Made by a program: the position numbers and the translations under genes. The notes under the pieces were generated by a model. That model was not told the DNA's origin. It did no database searches and worked only from the letters and a program-made list of their open reading frames with translations. 23,911 nt of DNA from CAYRUP01 sp964578975 (GTDB lineage: Bacteria; Pseudomonadota; Gammaproteobacteria; DSM-16500). The stretch's first letter is position 1. Every line of letters begins with the position of its first letter. This document shows positions 23,239-23,911 of the stretch, piece by piece. The stretch lies in NCBI GenBank assembly GCA_964578975.1, contig CAZOFA010000031.1, forward strand, positions 1 to 23,911. Reading direction: 5' to 3'.

Positions 23239-23709
23239 ATGGATTCCGATCGTAATCGAAATGAAGAAAAAGAAAATTTAGAGAACAATCAGTTAGATTC
23301 ACTGATAGATGCATTTGAACTAGACGATGCGGAATTAGTTAACGTGCGATTACCGCTAGCTAACCCTTTTAACAAACTCTCTGATGCAATGTTGGAAGAT
23401 GATATCTTGCCAATACAACAGAGACAAAGAGAACGTTTAAATATAATGCGGCAACTTATACAACAGGGTTATAAACTTAAAGATAAAACAAAAGACGATC
23501 TAAAAGCATGTGTGAACACCCGAGATGTTCTTGAAAATAAAGATCTTATTAAGGACAGAAAGGAATTTCTTAAAGAAATAGATGAAAAATTGAAAACTCC
23601 AGGCATAAAATCAAGAGTATCAAAATTATTTTCTAAAAACACCCCTGAAACTCCTGCAGAAACACCTCGAACACAAGGTAATAAGAAGAAGGGCCCAGGT
23701 GTGGTGTGA
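23239..23709 (+). CDS. hypothetical hydrophilic protein
   Basis: I do not recognise this 156-residue protein. It is highly charged, with no signal peptide or membrane segment. The first 35 residues are acidic and Asn-rich (ENLENNQLDSLIDAFELDD), the middle (about 60-125) looks like long basic/acidic helices that could form a coiled coil, and the last 30 residues are basic and Pro/Thr-rich (TPETPAETPRT, NKKKG). The ribosome site is weak. It is monocistronic and flanked by ubiG-gph and a palindromic repeat. The composition would fit a secreted effector or a DNA/RNA-associated protein, but neither is supported by a motif. Confidence 0.65.
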   Translation: MDSDRNRNEEKENLENNQLDSLIDAFELDDAELVNVRLPLANPFNKLSDAMLEDDILPIQQRQRERLNIMRQLIQQGYKLKDKTKDDLKACVNTRDVLENKDLIKDRKEFLKEIDEKLKTPGIKSRVSKLFSKNTPETPAETPRTQGNKKKGPGVV

Positions 23710-23794
23710 TGCAGTATTTACAATGACGCAAGTCTGACTGCATTTCATAGTTACTCATCTTACCCAGCAACCGTATTTCGCCTATACATTAGAG

Positions 23795-23806
23795 GTAAAC
23801 GTTTAC
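23795..23806. other. perfect 12-bp palindrome
   Basis: GTAAACGTTTAC is a perfect 12-bp palindrome in the 120 bp between the last gene and the terminal repeat element. It may be a regulator site for a gene beyond the window, or chance in AT-rich DNA. Nothing else in 23710-23830 could be identified except a 7-bp inverted repeat ATGCAGT/ACTGCAT. Confidence 0.3.
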
Positions 23807-23830
23807 AAGATATCTAAAAAAATGCTAACT

Positions 23831-23911
23831 CGTCATTGCGAGGAGCGCAGCGACGAAGCAATCCAGAAAAAATAATCAATTTAATATGACTTTCTGGATT
23901 GCTTCGTCGCT
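23831..23911. repeat. interspersed palindromic element, cut by the window end
   Basis: Starts CGTCATTGCGAGGAGCG. AGCGACGAAGCAATCCAG (23849-23866) is perfectly complementary to 23894-23911 over 18 bp, with an AT-rich centre. The closing CTCGCAATGACG end must lie beyond the window. Same family as 12679-12777, but without the CCCAGC hairpin. Confidence 0.88.

Overview
The window looks like a chromosomal stretch of a low-GC gammaproteobacterium, most plausibly from the Legionellales/Coxiellaceae side. I infer this from AT-rich codon use, housekeeping genes with gammaproteobacterial best-known relatives (ubiG-gph pair, PepN, class II fumarase, SerC, YcaR/Trm112-type protein, QseBC-type two-component system, a gammaproteobacterial AddB/AddA-like pair) and interspersed palindromic repeats of the kind common in Legionella, Coxiella and Rickettsia relatives. 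No rRNA, tRNA, CRISPR array, transposase or phage gene was seen.

Layout. 1-2280: a non-canonical ClpP-type protease (-), a secreted single-cysteine MsrB (+), a 57-residue YcaR/Trm112-like protein (-) and a uracil-DNA-glycosylase-fold protein whose catalytic Asp is replaced (+). 2260-10345: a tightly packed operon of response regulator, histidine kinase, AddB-like Fe-S nuclease and AddA-like helicase-nuclease, with an extended -10 promoter inside the end of the preceding gene. 10346-12632: an unrecognised eight-helix membrane protein followed by a SAM methyltransferase. 12633-13084: a repeat zone with two 201-bp-spaced copies of a unit made of palindromic element plus the last codons of the neighbouring SDR gene; a 100-N assembly gap lies inside the second copy. 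13050-15558: a minus-strand operon of three minor pilins (PilV-, PilW-, PilX-like, overlapping) followed by an HSDL2-like SDR. 15598-16074: an acyl-CoA thioesterase (+). 16139-21346: minus-strand operon pepN-fumC-serC; PepN carries an in-frame palindromic repeat insertion. 21414-21644: a tiny secreted Thr/Gln/Ala-rich protein (-) with its own terminator. 21722-23082: ubiG-gph (+). 23239-23709: an unrecognised hydrophilic protein. The window ends inside another palindromic element.

How the parts fit. The largest functional unit is the sensor/regulator plus double-strand-break-repair nuclease operon. The other blocks are metabolic or envelope genes. The most distinctive theme is repeat activity: one palindromic family sits between genes and has duplicated a gene end, and a related hairpin family has been domesticated inside the pepN reading frame, where nested 18-bp half-units read as hexapeptides. 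I found no clear new defence or mobile system; the best candidates for something undescribed are the coding palindromic element, the glycosylase-fold protein with an altered active site, and the orphan membrane protein/methyltransferase pair.
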